A stretch of DNA of 64,000 nt from Streptomyces flaveus (GCF_014647675.1 NZ_BMPQ01000006.1:207120-271119); one strand, 5' to 3'; counted from the first letter of the stretch, positions 33,361 through 42,481 are shown. Program-made: numbers and translations. The notes: a model not told the origin generated them from the letters alone.

Positions 33361-34794
33361 ATGACAGATCACACGCACGCCGCGACGGGTCCAGGACCCG
33401 GCTCCGGCCCGGGCCCCGGCGAGGCTTCGCCCACCGGGCCACGGGACACGGTGCCCGCCGTCGGCGCCCCGGCCACCGCGGGTGAGGAACCGCGCGCGCA
33501 CGGGAGCCCGCCCGCGCCCGGGGATCCGGTTGTGCCCGAGGTCCCGCACAAGTTCCGGCGCGACCGGCGGCACAAGATGCTGGGCGGCGTGTGCGCGGGG
33601 CTCGGGCGGCAGTGCGACATGGACCCGGTGATCTTCCGCATCGGGCTCGCGGTGCTCTCGGCGAGCGGCGGCATCGGCCTCATCTTCTACGGCTTCGCCT
33701 GGCTGTTCGTGGCCTACGACGACGAGGACGAGAACGAGCTGCGCAAGCTGCTCACCGGCCGCGTGGACGGCCAGGCGCTGACGGCCGTGCTCTTCGCGCT
33801 GGTCGGCTGCGGGGTGTTCCTGTCCATGCTGGGCAACGGCGGAGTGCTCACCTTCGCCACCACGCTCGCGCTGGTCCTCGCGGGCGCCGGTTACTGGTCG
33901 CGGCAGCGCGGCGCCCCCGGCCCCGACCCGCTCGCCGCGCAGGCGGCGGCCGACGCACCACCGGAAGCGCAGGCACCGCCCGTCCCCGACTCCTTCTCCT
34001 CCTGGTGGCGCGACCCCATCGTCAAGGACGGCACGCATGTGGGGGGCACGGGTTATCTGTGGGGCCCGAGTGACACCCGGGACCGGGACATCGCGGCGGC
34101 GGTCAATATCGCGCAGGGCAACTACCGCCCGGACATACGGACGCGCGAGCCGAAGCCGCGCGGCCCTCGCTGGATCGGCGGCTGGGTGTTCCTGCTCGCC
34201 CTGCTGGCGGGCGCCCTCGGCACCGGTGCGACCTGGGACGACCACGCGCTGGGCACCAGTCTCCAGGCCGGCCTGGCGAGCGCCCTCATCGTCTTCGGCA
34301 CAGGCATAGCGGTCAGCGCGTTCCTGGGGCGTACGGGGGCGGGATCGGTCTTCCTCGCGATCACCACCGCAGTCCTACTGGCCTGCTCGGCGGCGCTCCC
34401 GAAGGACATCAGCACGCACTGGGTGCGCACGAACTGGACGCCCGCCGTAGCGGCGGACGTACGGCCGACGTACGAACTCGGCACCGGCGTCGGCACGCTG
34501 GATCTGACCCGGATAGACCTCGCCAAGGGCCAGACCCTGACGACGAGCGTCGAGGTGGGCATGGGTCAGCTCAAGGTCGTCGTGCCCGACGACGCGACCG
34601 TGAAGCTGAACGTCGAAGTGGGCGTCGGCGACATCCAGTTCCCCGGCGACGGCAAGCAGGACGTGGACGTGGCCCCCGGCAAGTATGAGGAACGGACCCT
34701 CAAGCCCACGAGCAACACCAAGAACGGCGGCACGCTCGACCTCACCCTCGAGGTCGGCGTCGGACAGGCGGAGGTGGCCCGTGCTACGTCATGA
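33361..34794 (+). CDS. PspC-domain membrane protein with LiaF-like C terminus
   Basis: Membrane protein of 477 residues. A Pro/Gly-rich N tail precedes a PspC domain (KFRRDRRHKMLGGVCAGLGRQC), several membrane helices (~95-115, 130-180, 275-345) and an extracellular-type domain rich in beta strands (~385-475) with repeated EVGVG units, similar to the adhesin/LiaF-like DUF2154 or DUF4097 domains. Together with the divergent PspC-kinase and regulator it forms a three-component envelope-stress module of LiaFSR type, by inference. The ATG at 33361 lies 179 bases from the kinase start, leaving a shared promoter region. Confidence 0.88.
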   Translation: MTDHTHAATGPGPGSGPGPGEASPTGPRDTVPAVGAPATAGEEPRAHGSPPAPGDPVVPEVPHKFRRDRRHKMLGGVCAGLGRQCDMDPVIFRIGLAVLSASGGIGLIFYGFAWLFVAYDDEDENELRKLLTGRVDGQALTAVLFALVGCGVFLSMLGNGGVLTFATTLALVLAGAGYWSRQRGAPGPDPLAAQAAADAPPEAQAPPVPDSFSSWWRDPIVKDGTHVGGTGYLWGPSDTRDRDIAAAVNIAQGNYRPDIRTREPKPRGPRWIGGWVFLLALLAGALGTGATWDDHALGTSLQAGLASALIVFGTGIAVSAFLGRTGAGSVFLAITTAVLLACSAALPKDISTHWVRTNWTPAVAADVRPTYELGTGVGTLDLTRIDLAKGQTLTTSVEVGMGQLKVVVPDDATVKLNVEVGVGDIQFPGDGKQDVDVAPGKYEERTLKPTSNTKNGGTLDLTLEVGVGQAEVARATS

Positions 34795-35020
34795 CTTCCA
34801 GCCCGGCCGACTGATAGCGGGCGTCTTCCTCACGCTCACCGGCATCATCTACGCCGGCGACGCGGGCGGGCTCTGGGAGACCCCCTGGTTCGCGGTGGTC
34901 CCTCTCGTCACCGGCGGCCTGTGCCTGGCAGCAGCTGCGGGCACGGTGACACATGCGATACGCCACCGCCGCAAGAGCCTCGCTTCCCGGGAGACACGGG
35001 AGGCGCCCACACAGAGCTGA
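34781..35020 (+). CDS. Small two-helix membrane protein
   Basis: Membrane protein of 79 residues with two hydrophobic helices (LIAGVFLTLTGIIYAG and FAVVPLVTGGLCLAAAAGTV) and a basic C-terminal tail (RHRRKSLASRE). GTG 34781 overlaps the end of the PspC gene by 14 bases and has GGAGG 6 bases upstream, so the two are translationally linked. It is probably part of the same envelope-stress module. No further function can be read. Confidence 0.85.
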   Translation: MLRHDFQPGRLIAGVFLTLTGIIYAGDAGGLWETPWFAVVPLVTGGLCLAAAAGTVTHAIRHRRKSLASRETREAPTQS

Positions 35021-35064
35021 AAGCTGGGGGAACTGAGCTTGACCGCCGGAAGCCCTGGCCGACC

Positions 35065-35595
35065 CTAGTAGGCGCCGGCTCGCTGCCTTCGTCGTGCCCG
35101 CAGCATCGAGTCGATGGAGAGCACCGACGCTCCGGCGAGTACGAGGGGGAGCCATGCCATCAGGTAGGGGAGGTCGTTGCCGTAGTAGTACGGGTCCGAG
35201 GGCCAGCTCACGGTGAGCCAGAGGCTGAGGGAGATCATGGCACCGCCGAACGCGGCGAGCCGGGCGAACAGTCCGATCAGGGTGCCGATGCCGACGGCGA
35301 GCTCGCCGAAAGCGATGGCATAGGCGAAGCCGACGGGGTTCTTGAGGGACAGGTCGACGAGTTCCGGGATGGCCGAGGAGTCGCGCACCGTGCGCATCAT
35401 GTCGCCGATCGAACCGGAACCGGCCTCCGACATGAACGCGCTGTCGGTGAGCTTGTCGATCCCCGCGTAGATGAAGGTGACGCCGAGGAAGACGCGCAGC
35501 GGCAGCAGGGCGTACCGGGTGGCGGCGTCCCGCCAGTCCCTGCCTCCACCGTCGAGGTAACCGGAGTGCGTATCCATCCGCATACCGTGAGCCAT
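35065..35595 (-). CDS. DoxX family membrane protein
   Basis: Integral membrane protein of 176 residues with the DoxX pattern: LLPLRVFLGVTFIYAGIDKL, a middle helix (VGFAYAIAFGELAVGIGTLIGL) and further helices (LAAFGGAMISLSLWLTV and LMAWLPLVLAGASVL). DoxX/DoxD-like proteins are linked to thiosulfate-quinone oxidoreduction and, in mycobacteria, to a membrane-associated oxidoreductase complex; the activity here is not established. It is convergent with the small membrane protein. An upstream in-frame ATG is possible, but 35595 fits the usual short N terminus. Confidence 0.9.
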   Translation of the reverse strand: MAHGMRMDTHSGYLDGGGRDWRDAATRYALLPLRVFLGVTFIYAGIDKLTDSAFMSEAGSGSIGDMMRTVRDSSAIPELVDLSLKNPVGFAYAIAFGELAVGIGTLIGLFARLAAFGGAMISLSLWLTVSWPSDPYYYGNDLPYLMAWLPLVLAGASVLSIDSMLRARRRQRAGAY

Positions 35596-35761
35596 CGCTC
35601 TCCGCCACCTCTCACCGAACCGACAGTTCGCCCCTCAACAGACCATACGTAGCCCTGAGGCGGGCGGCTCAACCCTGGACCGAACTTTTTACCTCCGGCG
35701 GTTCAGCGGGGCGCCTACGGGGCGGGGAGTTGGGGTTCGCGGGCGAGTGCGGGTCCGTCGT

Positions 35762-36067
35762 GGCTGGTCGCGCAGTTCCCCGCGCCCCTGAAAAGCCTGC
35801 GGCTGCCCGTACCCCGAGAAAGCCCGCTCGCCGGACAAGCCCGCCCCCGAGGGGAAGCCCGCACCCCCAACGACCCGCACCTTGCCCTCCGGCGGGAGGG
35901 GTCGTGGGCCGGTGCGTCGTATGCCCGTCGCTTAGGTTCTGTCTCGGAGGACCAGGGCCTTGTACCAGGCCAGGGCCGTATGCCCGCCCTGCGACGGGCT
36001 GACGCACCGGCCCACGCCCCCGCACCCACCACGCACCTAAGGGGCGCGGGGAACGGCGCGACCAGCC
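35762..36067. repeat. Nested inverted-repeat element, copy C (inverted)
   Basis: Outer arms of 28 bases, beginning GGCTGGTCGCGCAGTTCCCC at 35762 and returning inverted at 36040-36067, match at 27 of 28 positions. Inner arms GTGGGCCGGTGCGTC (35904-35918) and GACGCACCGGCCCAC (36001-36015) are identical to copies A and B, but the spacer is in the opposite orientation. It lacks the CCCAGTTTCGGG module. It occupies the 564-base gap 35596-36159, which holds no gene. Confidence 0.87.
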
Positions 36068-36159
36068 ACAGACGGCCCGCAGTCGCCAACGAATCGAACC
36101 CACCCACCCGGTAGGCACCCCCGCACAACCAACGGAGCGCCCCCACCCAACCGACGGAG

Positions 36160-37482
36160 TCAATCCGTCACATCAATCCCGTACCGATTCGTCTCCACCC
36201 CCGCCGCAGTAACCACCTGTACCTCCACCCGCCCAGGTTCCACATCCGCAGGCACCGGCACGGTGAGAACCGCGTCGGACGGGTTACGGAAGCCTCCGGC
36301 CACAGGGACGAGCGGTACGTGCACATGGATGGTCCCGATCCGGACCACCATCCGCGACAGACGTTCAGCCGTGTGGGCACCCGGAGGCACAAACCCGGCC
36401 CCGCGGATCTCGATGTCGTCCCCCGTCCGGATGGGTGCGTCCAGGTCTCCGGCCTCGCGGGACCGGACGACCGAGAGAATCACCGGTCGCCCACCCTCGG
36501 CGTACTTGGCGGCAACGTATGTCGCGGCCGACACCAGCACCACCAACGCCAGCCCCCACGGCAGATCCGGCAACTGCTCGGGCCGACGAGCGAGCCGTAC
36601 CGCCGCGAACATCAGCGCGGCACCGGCGATCACCACGTACTGCGTGTCCGCGAAGCTGCCCCGCCCCGAGTCATCGGTCAGCAGGTCAGCGGCCCGCGGC
36701 CGGTCGGCACGTATCTTCTGCAGACGCTGGCCGAGCACCCGCAGGCCCACCACCCGTCGCACCAGCACAGCGATCCCGCACACCACGGCAAGAACGGTGA
36801 CGAGCCCGGCGCCCCGGGCGAGTTCGAGCCCGGAGACCAGCGCGTCACGCTCGCCCGGCGAGGAGGCGCCCGCGAGCCGGCCTGCCAGTACCAGCACGGC
36901 GTAGACGACGAACAGCACCCAACTCGCCGCCACCGCGCGGGAAGTGGACAGCCGGTTGTCCTCACCGACGACGGGCGCCAGCACACCTCCACGCGCCCGG
37001 TGGAACCACGACGCCCCGACCAGCAGCCCGCCCACGACGACCGCGGCGAGGAAACCGGCGGTCCGCGCGGCAGTCCAGCCCGCCCCGATCGCGGTGAGCG
37101 CCTGCACCAGAAGCAGGCCCCCGACGACTCCCGCTACCGCGAAGGCCGTACGCCGCCACAGCAGCCCCAGCCATGCCGCGGCCTCGGCCCGGCCCCGCTC
37201 GGCGACGAGGTCCGCCGACTGGGTCAGCTCGTCCGACACCCACTGCCGCGAGGCCCCCGCCGAGTGCGCGACAGCGGCGGGCAGCCCTCGGCCGGAGGCC
37301 AACTCGTCCCGCTTGGAAAGGAATGCGGCAACAGCTCGTCTATGCCCTTCGCGCGCCCCCTGCGGACAGTCTCCGCAGGTGCAGCCGCCTTCGTGCGCGC
37401 CTTGTCCAGCCTCCTGCACCGCCACCGCCCGTTGCCGCCTTCCCGCACCGCTCCGTAGAGCCAACTCGTAGAGCCGACTCAT
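36160..37482 (-). CDS. Polytopic membrane protein with C-terminal beta domain
   Basis: Membrane protein of 440 residues, function unknown. A cytoplasmic-type N region contains a Cys pair motif (GGCTCGDCPQG). It is followed by about six hydrophobic helices (for example FAVAGVVGGLLLVQALTAIGAG and WVLFVVYAVLVLAGRLAG). The last ~110 residues form a hydrophilic region (GDDIEIRGAGFVPPG and VPVPADVEPGRVEVQVVTAAGV) that reads like an IPT/TIG-type Ig fold. ATG 37482 was chosen because it gives a compact N terminus; a 16-base tandem duplication lies immediately upstream and no clear ribosome-binding site is seen. Divergent from the DUF4429 gene. Confidence 0.8.
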   Translation of the reverse strand: MSRLYELALRSGAGRRQRAVAVQEAGQGAHEGGCTCGDCPQGAREGHRRAVAAFLSKRDELASGRGLPAAVAHSAGASRQWVSDELTQSADLVAERGRAEAAAWLGLLWRRTAFAVAGVVGGLLLVQALTAIGAGWTAARTAGFLAAVVVGGLLVGASWFHRARGGVLAPVVGEDNRLSTSRAVAASWVLFVVYAVLVLAGRLAGASSPGERDALVSGLELARGAGLVTVLAVVCGIAVLVRRVVGLRVLGQRLQKIRADRPRAADLLTDDSGRGSFADTQYVVIAGAALMFAAVRLARRPEQLPDLPWGLALVVLVSAATYVAAKYAEGGRPVILSVVRSREAGDLDAPIRTGDDIEIRGAGFVPPGAHTAERLSRMVVRIGTIHVHVPLVPVAGGFRNPSDAVLTVPVPADVEPGRVEVQVVTAAGVETNRYGIDVTD

Positions 37483-37485
37483 AGC

Positions 37486-37517
37486 CCCAAGTACCAGGCA
37501 TCCCAAGTACCAGGCAT
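37486..37517. repeat. 16-base tandem duplication before a start codon
   Basis: CCCAAGTACCAGGCAT occurs twice back to back (37486-37501, 37502-37517), 3 bases upstream of ATG 37482 on the minus strand. Likely a recent slippage duplication in the leader. Confidence 0.85.
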
Positions 37518-37729
37518 CGGGATTGTGCCGTACGCCACTCCGCCCCCACCCGGCAGGTCCGGTATCCGGTCAGCACCGGCGAACCACTCTCACCGCACCG
37601 GGGCCCCGAGCCACAACCCCGAGCCCCCGCCCGATCCACCGCACCGCTGAGCCCCGCGCCCCGCCCCTCCGCCCTGCCCCCGCCACCCGAACCCCCGCCC
37701 CATGTTGACCCGGCTGCGAGAATTTCCGT

Positions 37730-38635
37730 ATGGCCGAGATCATCCAGCGCGACGGGACCTGGGCCTTCGACGGCAACACGGTCCGGATCACGCCGGGACT
37801 CCACCGCTCCGTACCGCTGTTCCGGCAGACGTACGGAGAGATCGCCGTGCCGCTCGAAGCGGTCGCCAGTGTCGTCTACGAGCCCGAACGCAAGCGTGGC
37901 CGGCTGCGTCTGAGACTTCGCGAGGGCGCCGACCCGCTGCTCCAGGCGACCGGTGGCCGGCTTCCCGACGCGGCGGACCCGTACCGGCTGACGGTGGACC
38001 TCGACCGCTCGGGCGTCGCCGAGTACGTCGCCGAGGAGATACGCCGTGCGCTGCTCCTCGAGCAGATCCCCAAGGAGCCCGCGAAGGAGTACCTCCTGCC
38101 GGGCCCGCCCGTGCCGGTCTCCGTCCGCTCCAGCGACGGCACGGTGTCGTTCGACGGCGCCCAGGTCCGGATCGACTGGAGCGACACCTCGGACCGGGTG
38201 AAGCGCGCGACGGGTCCGCGCATCATCGACGTACCGGATCTCGTCCAGGTGGAGTGGCTGCCCAACTCCGGTTACGAGGACGGCTTTCTGCGCTTCGTGA
38301 CGCGCGAGACGGCGTTCTCCAAACTCCCGCCGGAGAAGGACCCGTTCGCCCTCGACCTGTGGGGCAGCGCCCGCCGCGACCTGCTCACGGCGCTGGTCGC
38401 CACCGCGGTCACGGCCCGTCTTCCCCATCCGTCCACTCGCACCGGCGAGTATCTTCCCGCCGACGCGCCTCGTCTCCCGTTGACGGCCAGGGATGCGGTA
38501 CCGCCCGAGCCGCAGCCCGAGAATCACGACGTACTCCTGCGCCGGTTGCGGGAGTTGGGCGAACTGCACCGCGAGGGCGTGCTGACGGACGAGGAGTTCG
38601 CGGCGACGAAGGCCGCCGTACTCCGCGGATTCTGA
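37730..38635 (+). CDS. DUF4429 protein with C-terminal SHOCT domain
   Basis: Soluble protein of 301 residues with two related beta-rich DUF4429 modules: residues ~1-105 (GTWAFDGNTVRITPG and VASVVYEPERKRGRLRLRLR) and ~125-230 (DGTVSFDGAQVRIDW and LVQVEWLPNSGYEDGFLRF). It ends with a short SHOCT-type helical hairpin (LRELGELHREGVLTDEEFAATK). These proteins are widespread in Streptomyces and are thought to bind ligands or membranes; no activity is established. ATG 37730. The stop codon lies inside a 16-base tandem duplication (38620-38651). Confidence 0.9.
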   Translation: MAEIIQRDGTWAFDGNTVRITPGLHRSVPLFRQTYGEIAVPLEAVASVVYEPERKRGRLRLRLREGADPLLQATGGRLPDAADPYRLTVDLDRSGVAEYVAEEIRRALLLEQIPKEPAKEYLLPGPPVPVSVRSSDGTVSFDGAQVRIDWSDTSDRVKRATGPRIIDVPDLVQVEWLPNSGYEDGFLRFVTRETAFSKLPPEKDPFALDLWGSARRDLLTALVATAVTARLPHPSTRTGEYLPADAPRLPLTARDAVPPEPQPENHDVLLRRLRELGELHREGVLTDEEFAATKAAVLRGF

Positions 38636-38651
38636 ACTCCGCGGATTCTGA
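38620..38651. repeat. 16-base tandem duplication over a stop codon
   Basis: ACTCCGCGGATTCTGA is repeated exactly (38620-38635 and 38636-38651). The first copy contains the stop of the DUF4429 gene, and the second duplicates it downstream. Confidence 0.85.
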
Positions 38652-38729
38652 GCATCAGGACGCACCAGGACGTACCAGGCGCACCGGGATGTACCGCAAC
38701 TCACCAGAACGGCCCCGGCACTCGAACCG

Positions 38730-39524
38730 TCACGACAACAGATCCGGCTCACTCCGGCTGATGTCCTGCCACATCGGCTGATAGTTGATCCACGCCACCA
38801 GATCCCCGCCGAGTTGCTCACGTGTCGCCACCGCCTGCCGGTGGTCGATGAGCACGGGCCGGCCCGCCGCGCGGGCGGTGAGCTGGACTTGGCTGGAGCG
38901 TTCCATGGACACGAACCACCAGGCCGCGGCATCGACCGAGTCGCCGACGGTCAGCAGTCCGTGGTTGCGCAGCACCAGCGCCTTGCGGGAGCCGAGCGCG
39001 GTGGCGACCCGCCGCCCTTCCTCGGCGTCCACGGCGACGCCGGTATATGCGTCGTAGAGAGCGTGATCTTCGTAGAAGGCGCAGCTCTCCTGCGTGATCG
39101 GATCGAGCAGTTCGCCGAGCGCGGCCAGGGCGCGCCCGTGCACCGAGTGACAGTGGGCAACGGCGACGACGTCCGGGCGGGCGGCGTGCACCTGGGTGTG
39201 CACGGTGAACGCCGCCTGGTTCACGTGATAGCGCCCCTCGATCACCTGCCCCTCTCCGTTGGCCATGACAAGATCGCCGACGGTGACATGTTTGAAGGGC
39301 ATCCCGAACGGGTTGACCCAGAAGCAGTCACTGAACTCCGGGTCGCGCGCGGTGATATGGCCGGAGACCCCGTCCTCGAAGCCGAGCCGCCCGAAGATCC
39401 GCAACGCCCCCGCGAGCCGCTCCTTGCGATGGCGCCGCTCGTCGTCGAGCGACTCGTGCATCGGCGGCATGGCGAAGCGCAGTTGCTCGGTGGGTCGGGG
39501 CAAGGGCGGTGTGGGCCCGTGCAT
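38730..39524 (-). CDS. Class II aldolase/adducin family protein
   Basis: Zinc-dependent class II aldolase-fold protein of 264 residues. Conserved blocks are GRLGFEDGVSGHITARDPE, the metal ligands in HCHSVHGRALAALG and the later His in VLRNHGLLTVG, plus WWFVSMERSSQVQL. Members include fuculose-phosphate aldolase and decarboxylases, but this subgroup has no assigned substrate that I know. ATG 39524 begins MHGPTPPLPRPTEQ; a start at residue 19 or 22 (MPPMHES) is possible. Convergent with the DUF4429 gene and divergent from the gene at 39708. Confidence 0.9.
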   Translation of the reverse strand: MHGPTPPLPRPTEQLRFAMPPMHESLDDERRHRKERLAGALRIFGRLGFEDGVSGHITARDPEFSDCFWVNPFGMPFKHVTVGDLVMANGEGQVIEGRYHVNQAAFTVHTQVHAARPDVVAVAHCHSVHGRALAALGELLDPITQESCAFYEDHALYDAYTGVAVDAEEGRRVATALGSRKALVLRNHGLLTVGDSVDAAAWWFVSMERSSQVQLTARAAGRPVLIDHRQAVATREQLGGDLVAWINYQPMWQDISRSEPDLLS

Positions 39525-39707
39525 ATGTCCTCCAGCCCAGAGGTACGGACTTGTTTGCAGCCCGGAAGTTACCGTCAGTCAGCGCAGGAGAACAGAGATG
39601 TTCGTGAAGAGAGTGCACAACCGTTGTGTGGGGTCGATTGTCTGCGTGTCTGGGAGAGTAGGACCAACTCTTCAGTTGAATCATAAAGAAAAAGAAAGGG
39701 CGGAGGG

Positions 39708-40286
39708 ATGAGGGGAGGCATGAACAGAACCGAGGGCATGAACAGAACCGAGTGCCGCGTCGCCGAGATGCTCCACCAGATCGCGACCCGTGACGTCGTC
39801 GTGCTGAACGACACCGCCGGCTCACCGGGCAGACTCGCCGCGCTCACCTACATCGCCGTCCAGTACGGATTCCGGTACGGGGAGAGCAGCAGGAACGGCC
39901 AGACGCTCCAGGTCCGCCTGATCCGCGACACCCGTCCCGAGGCGCGCCAGCGGAGCACGGCGACACTCAGCCGCCTGGCGGCAGGCGGCACGCCGGGCAT
40001 GCGTCCCGGCACCCTCAAACCCCTGCCGGACGCGGCGCCCGCGGTCGAGCTCCTCAAGGCCCGGATCGAGTACGACTCCCTGGACGACGACCCGGACTGG
40101 CGCCGCAAGGCCGTCTTCATGAGCGCCAGCGCGGTACTGATGGCACTGCTGCTGATCCCCGTGGGATGGAGGGCGTCGCTCTGCGCGAGCGCCGCGATGG
40201 GCATGGTGTTCACGGTCCTCCTGCTCAGGGAGGACGTACGCAAGGACCGGCTGGCGCGGCGGCTGCGGGCACACGGGCTGCTCTGA
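39708..40286 (+). CDS. Small membrane protein of unknown function
   Basis: Protein of about 192 residues. A soluble N-terminal region (ECRVAEMLHQIATRDVVVLNDTAG) is followed by a linker and a hairpin of two membrane helices (VFMSASAVLMALLLIPVGW and CASAAMGMVFTVLLL) and a basic tail. An 18-base exact tandem duplication (39717-39752) encodes GMNRTEGMNRTE and creates three candidate ATGs (39708, 39720, 39738). 39708 is kept because AAAGGGCGG lies at a normal distance. The preceding leader is unusually AT-rich for this genome, probably the promoter. Function unknown. Confidence 0.8.
   Translation: MRGGMNRTEGMNRTECRVAEMLHQIATRDVVVLNDTAGSPGRLAALTYIAVQYGFRYGESSRNGQTLQVRLIRDTRPEARQRSTATLSRLAAGGTPGMRPGTLKPLPDAAPAVELLKARIEYDSLDDDPDWRRKAVFMSASAVLMALLLIPVGWRASLCASAAMGMVFTVLLLREDVRKDRLARRLRAHGLL
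39717..39752. repeat. 18-base tandem duplication over a start codon
   Basis: GGCATGAACAGAACCGAG is repeated exactly (39717-39734, 39735-39752), duplicating an ATG and six codons in frame. Confidence 0.88.
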
Positions 40287-40362
40287 GCCCTCCGAGGCGC
40301 ATCGCCTCGACCGCTCTTCAAAGACGACAGAAGATGTCGGGTATCGGCGCGAGACTCGTCGT

Positions 40363-40872
40363 ATGACTCGTATGACGTCGAACTGGGCTGCCTTCACGAC
40401 CGCCGAACCCGACCTCGCCAAGACGGCCGAGGAACGCTTCGGCGCCTTCGCGCACCACATCCTCGCGACTCTCCGCAAAGACGGGTCACCCCGCACCTCC
40501 GGACTCGAAGTCCGTTTCCGGAACGGTGAGTTGTGGCTCGGCATGATGCCGAACTCGCTGAAGGCGCTGGACCTGCGCCGCGATCCGCGCTTCGCGCTCC
40601 AGGCGAACCCGGGGTCCGGGACGGAGATGGCGGGCGGCGACGTACGGATCTCGGGACGGGCCGTCGAGGTCACCGAGCCCGAGACGGTGGCGCTGTACAC
40701 AGGAAAGACGGGAAAGACGGAAGAGGTGGAACAGCCGGAGTCGCCGGAGTCGTTCCACCTCTTCCGCACCGAGCTGACGGAGGTCGTACGCACCTACGTC
40801 GAGAACAACGCGTACCTGGTCGTGCAGATCTGGAAACCCGGCCAACCCGTGCGCTCCGTCAAGCGCGAGTGA
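40363..40872 (+). CDS. Pyridoxamine 5'-phosphate oxidase-fold flavin/F420 protein
   Basis: PPOX-fold protein of 169 residues. The split-barrel pattern is clear: FGAFAHHILATLRKDGSPRTS, LEVRFRNGELWLGMM, KALDLRRDPRFALQANPG and DVRISGRAVEV, ending in YLVVQIWKPG. Such proteins bind FMN or F420 and reduce small molecules; substrate unknown. The start is ATG 40363 or 40372; no ribosome-binding site is seen, so the mRNA may be leaderless. Convergent with guaA. Confidence 0.88.
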   Translation: MTRMTSNWAAFTTAEPDLAKTAEERFGAFAHHILATLRKDGSPRTSGLEVRFRNGELWLGMMPNSLKALDLRRDPRFALQANPGSGTEMAGGDVRISGRAVEVTEPETVALYTGKTGKTEEVEQPESPESFHLFRTELTEVVRTYVENNAYLVVQIWKPGQPVRSVKRE

Positions 40873-40906
40873 GCCACAGACCGAGTGAGCCACAGACTCC
40901 GGAGCG

Positions 40907-42481
40907 TCACTCCCACTCGATCGTGCCCGGCGGCTTGCTCGTCACGTCGAGGACGACGCGGTTGACGTCCGCGACCTCGTTCGTGATCCGGGTCGAGATC
41001 TTCGCGAGGACGTCGTACGGCAGTCGCGACCAGTCGGCCGTCATGGCGTCCTCGCTCGACACCGGGCGAAGCACGATCGGATGGCCGTACGTCCGGCCGT
41101 CGCCCTGGACGCCGACGCTGCGTACGTCCGCGAGCAGCACGACCGGGCACTGCCAGATGTCGCGGTCGAGGCCGACCGCGGTCAGCTCCTCGCGAGCGAT
41201 GGCGTCGGCCTCACGCAGGAGGTCCAGACGCTCCTTCGTCACCTCGCCGACGATACGGATGCCGAGGCCGGGGCCCGGGAACGGCTGGCGCTGGACGATC
41301 TCGTCCGGCAGGCCCAGCTCCTGGCCGACCATCCGGACCTCGTCCTTGAAGAGCTTGCGCAACGGCTCGATCAGCTGGAACTCGAGGTCTTCCGGCAGCC
41401 CGCCCACGTTGTGGTGGGACTTGATGTTGGCCGTGCCGGTGCCGCCGCCGGACTCGACCACGTCCGGGTAGAGGGTGCCCTGCACGAGGAAGGCGACCTC
41501 GGGGCCCGCGTCCGCGATGATCTCGGCCTGCGCCTGCTCGAAGACCCGGATGAACTCGCGTCCGATGATCTTCCGCTTCTCCTCGGGGTCGCTGACCCCG
41601 GCGAGCGCCTTGAGGAAGCGCTCCTCGGCGTCGACTACCTTCAGCTGCACACCGGTGGCCGCGACGAAGTCCTTCTCGACCTGCTCGGTCTCGCCCTTGC
41701 GCATCAGGCCGTGGTCGACGTACACGCAGGTCAGCTGCGATCCGATGGCCTTCTGCACGAGGGCGGCGGCGACGGCGGAGTCCACGCCGCCGGAGAGCCC
41801 GCAGATCGCGCGCTTCGTGCCGACCTGCTCTCGGATGGCCGCGACCTGCTCCTCGATGACATTGCCCGTCGTCCAGGAGGGGGTGAGTCCCGCGCCCCGG
41901 TACAGGAAGTGCTCGAGCACCTGCTGGCCGTGCGTGGTGTGCATGACCTCCGGGTGGTACTGGACGCCGTACAGCTTCTTCTCGTCGTTCTCGAAGGCGG
42001 CGACCGGGACGACGTCCGTGGAGGCGGTGACGGCGAAGCCCTCGGGTGCGGCGCTGCACGCGTCACCGTGGGACATCCACACCGACTGCTCGTCGGGGGT
42101 GCCCTCGAAGAGGGTGGAGCCCGACTTGGAGACGTGCAGAGGCGTACGGCCGTACTCGCGGGCGCCCGTGTTGTCGACCGTGCCGCCGAGGGTCGTCGCC
42201 ATCAGCTGGAAGCCGTAGCACATGCCGAAGACGGGGACGCCGGCTTCGAAGAGCTCGCGGTCCAGGCGGGGAGCGCCCTCCGCGTACACCGACGAGGGGC
42301 CGCCGGAGAGGATGATCGCCGCCGGGCTCTTGGCGAGCATGTCCTGGACCGGCATGGTGCTCGGCACGATCTCGCTGTAGACCCGGGCCTCGCGGACCCG
42401 TCGGGCGATGAGCTGGGCGTACTGCGCACCGAAGTCGACGACCAGGACGGTGTCGGGGGCGGTGGGGTTCGCTTCTGGCAC
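40907..42481 (-). CDS. guaA: GMP synthase (glutamine-hydrolysing)
   Basis: Converts XMP to GMP using ATP and glutamine. The 524-residue protein has a class I amidotransferase domain (LVVDFGAQYAQLIARRVRE; nucleophile in GMCYGFQL; His-Glu in YHPEV), an ATP pyrophosphatase domain with the P loop SGGVDSAVAA, and the C-terminal dimerisation domain ending PPGTIEWE. GTG 42481 is supported by GGAAGG 6 bases upstream; longer versions add non-homologous residues. Monocistronic here. With purN-purH it is the second purine-synthesis locus in the window. Confidence 0.97.
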   Translation of the reverse strand: MPEANPTAPDTVLVVDFGAQYAQLIARRVREARVYSEIVPSTMPVQDMLAKSPAAIILSGGPSSVYAEGAPRLDRELFEAGVPVFGMCYGFQLMATTLGGTVDNTGAREYGRTPLHVSKSGSTLFEGTPDEQSVWMSHGDACSAAPEGFAVTASTDVVPVAAFENDEKKLYGVQYHPEVMHTTHGQQVLEHFLYRGAGLTPSWTTGNVIEEQVAAIREQVGTKRAICGLSGGVDSAVAAALVQKAIGSQLTCVYVDHGLMRKGETEQVEKDFVAATGVQLKVVDAEERFLKALAGVSDPEEKRKIIGREFIRVFEQAQAEIIADAGPEVAFLVQGTLYPDVVESGGGTGTANIKSHHNVGGLPEDLEFQLIEPLRKLFKDEVRMVGQELGLPDEIVQRQPFPGPGLGIRIVGEVTKERLDLLREADAIAREELTAVGLDRDIWQCPVVLLADVRSVGVQGDGRTYGHPIVLRPVSSEDAMTADWSRLPYDVLAKISTRITNEVADVNRVVLDVTSKPPGTIEWE

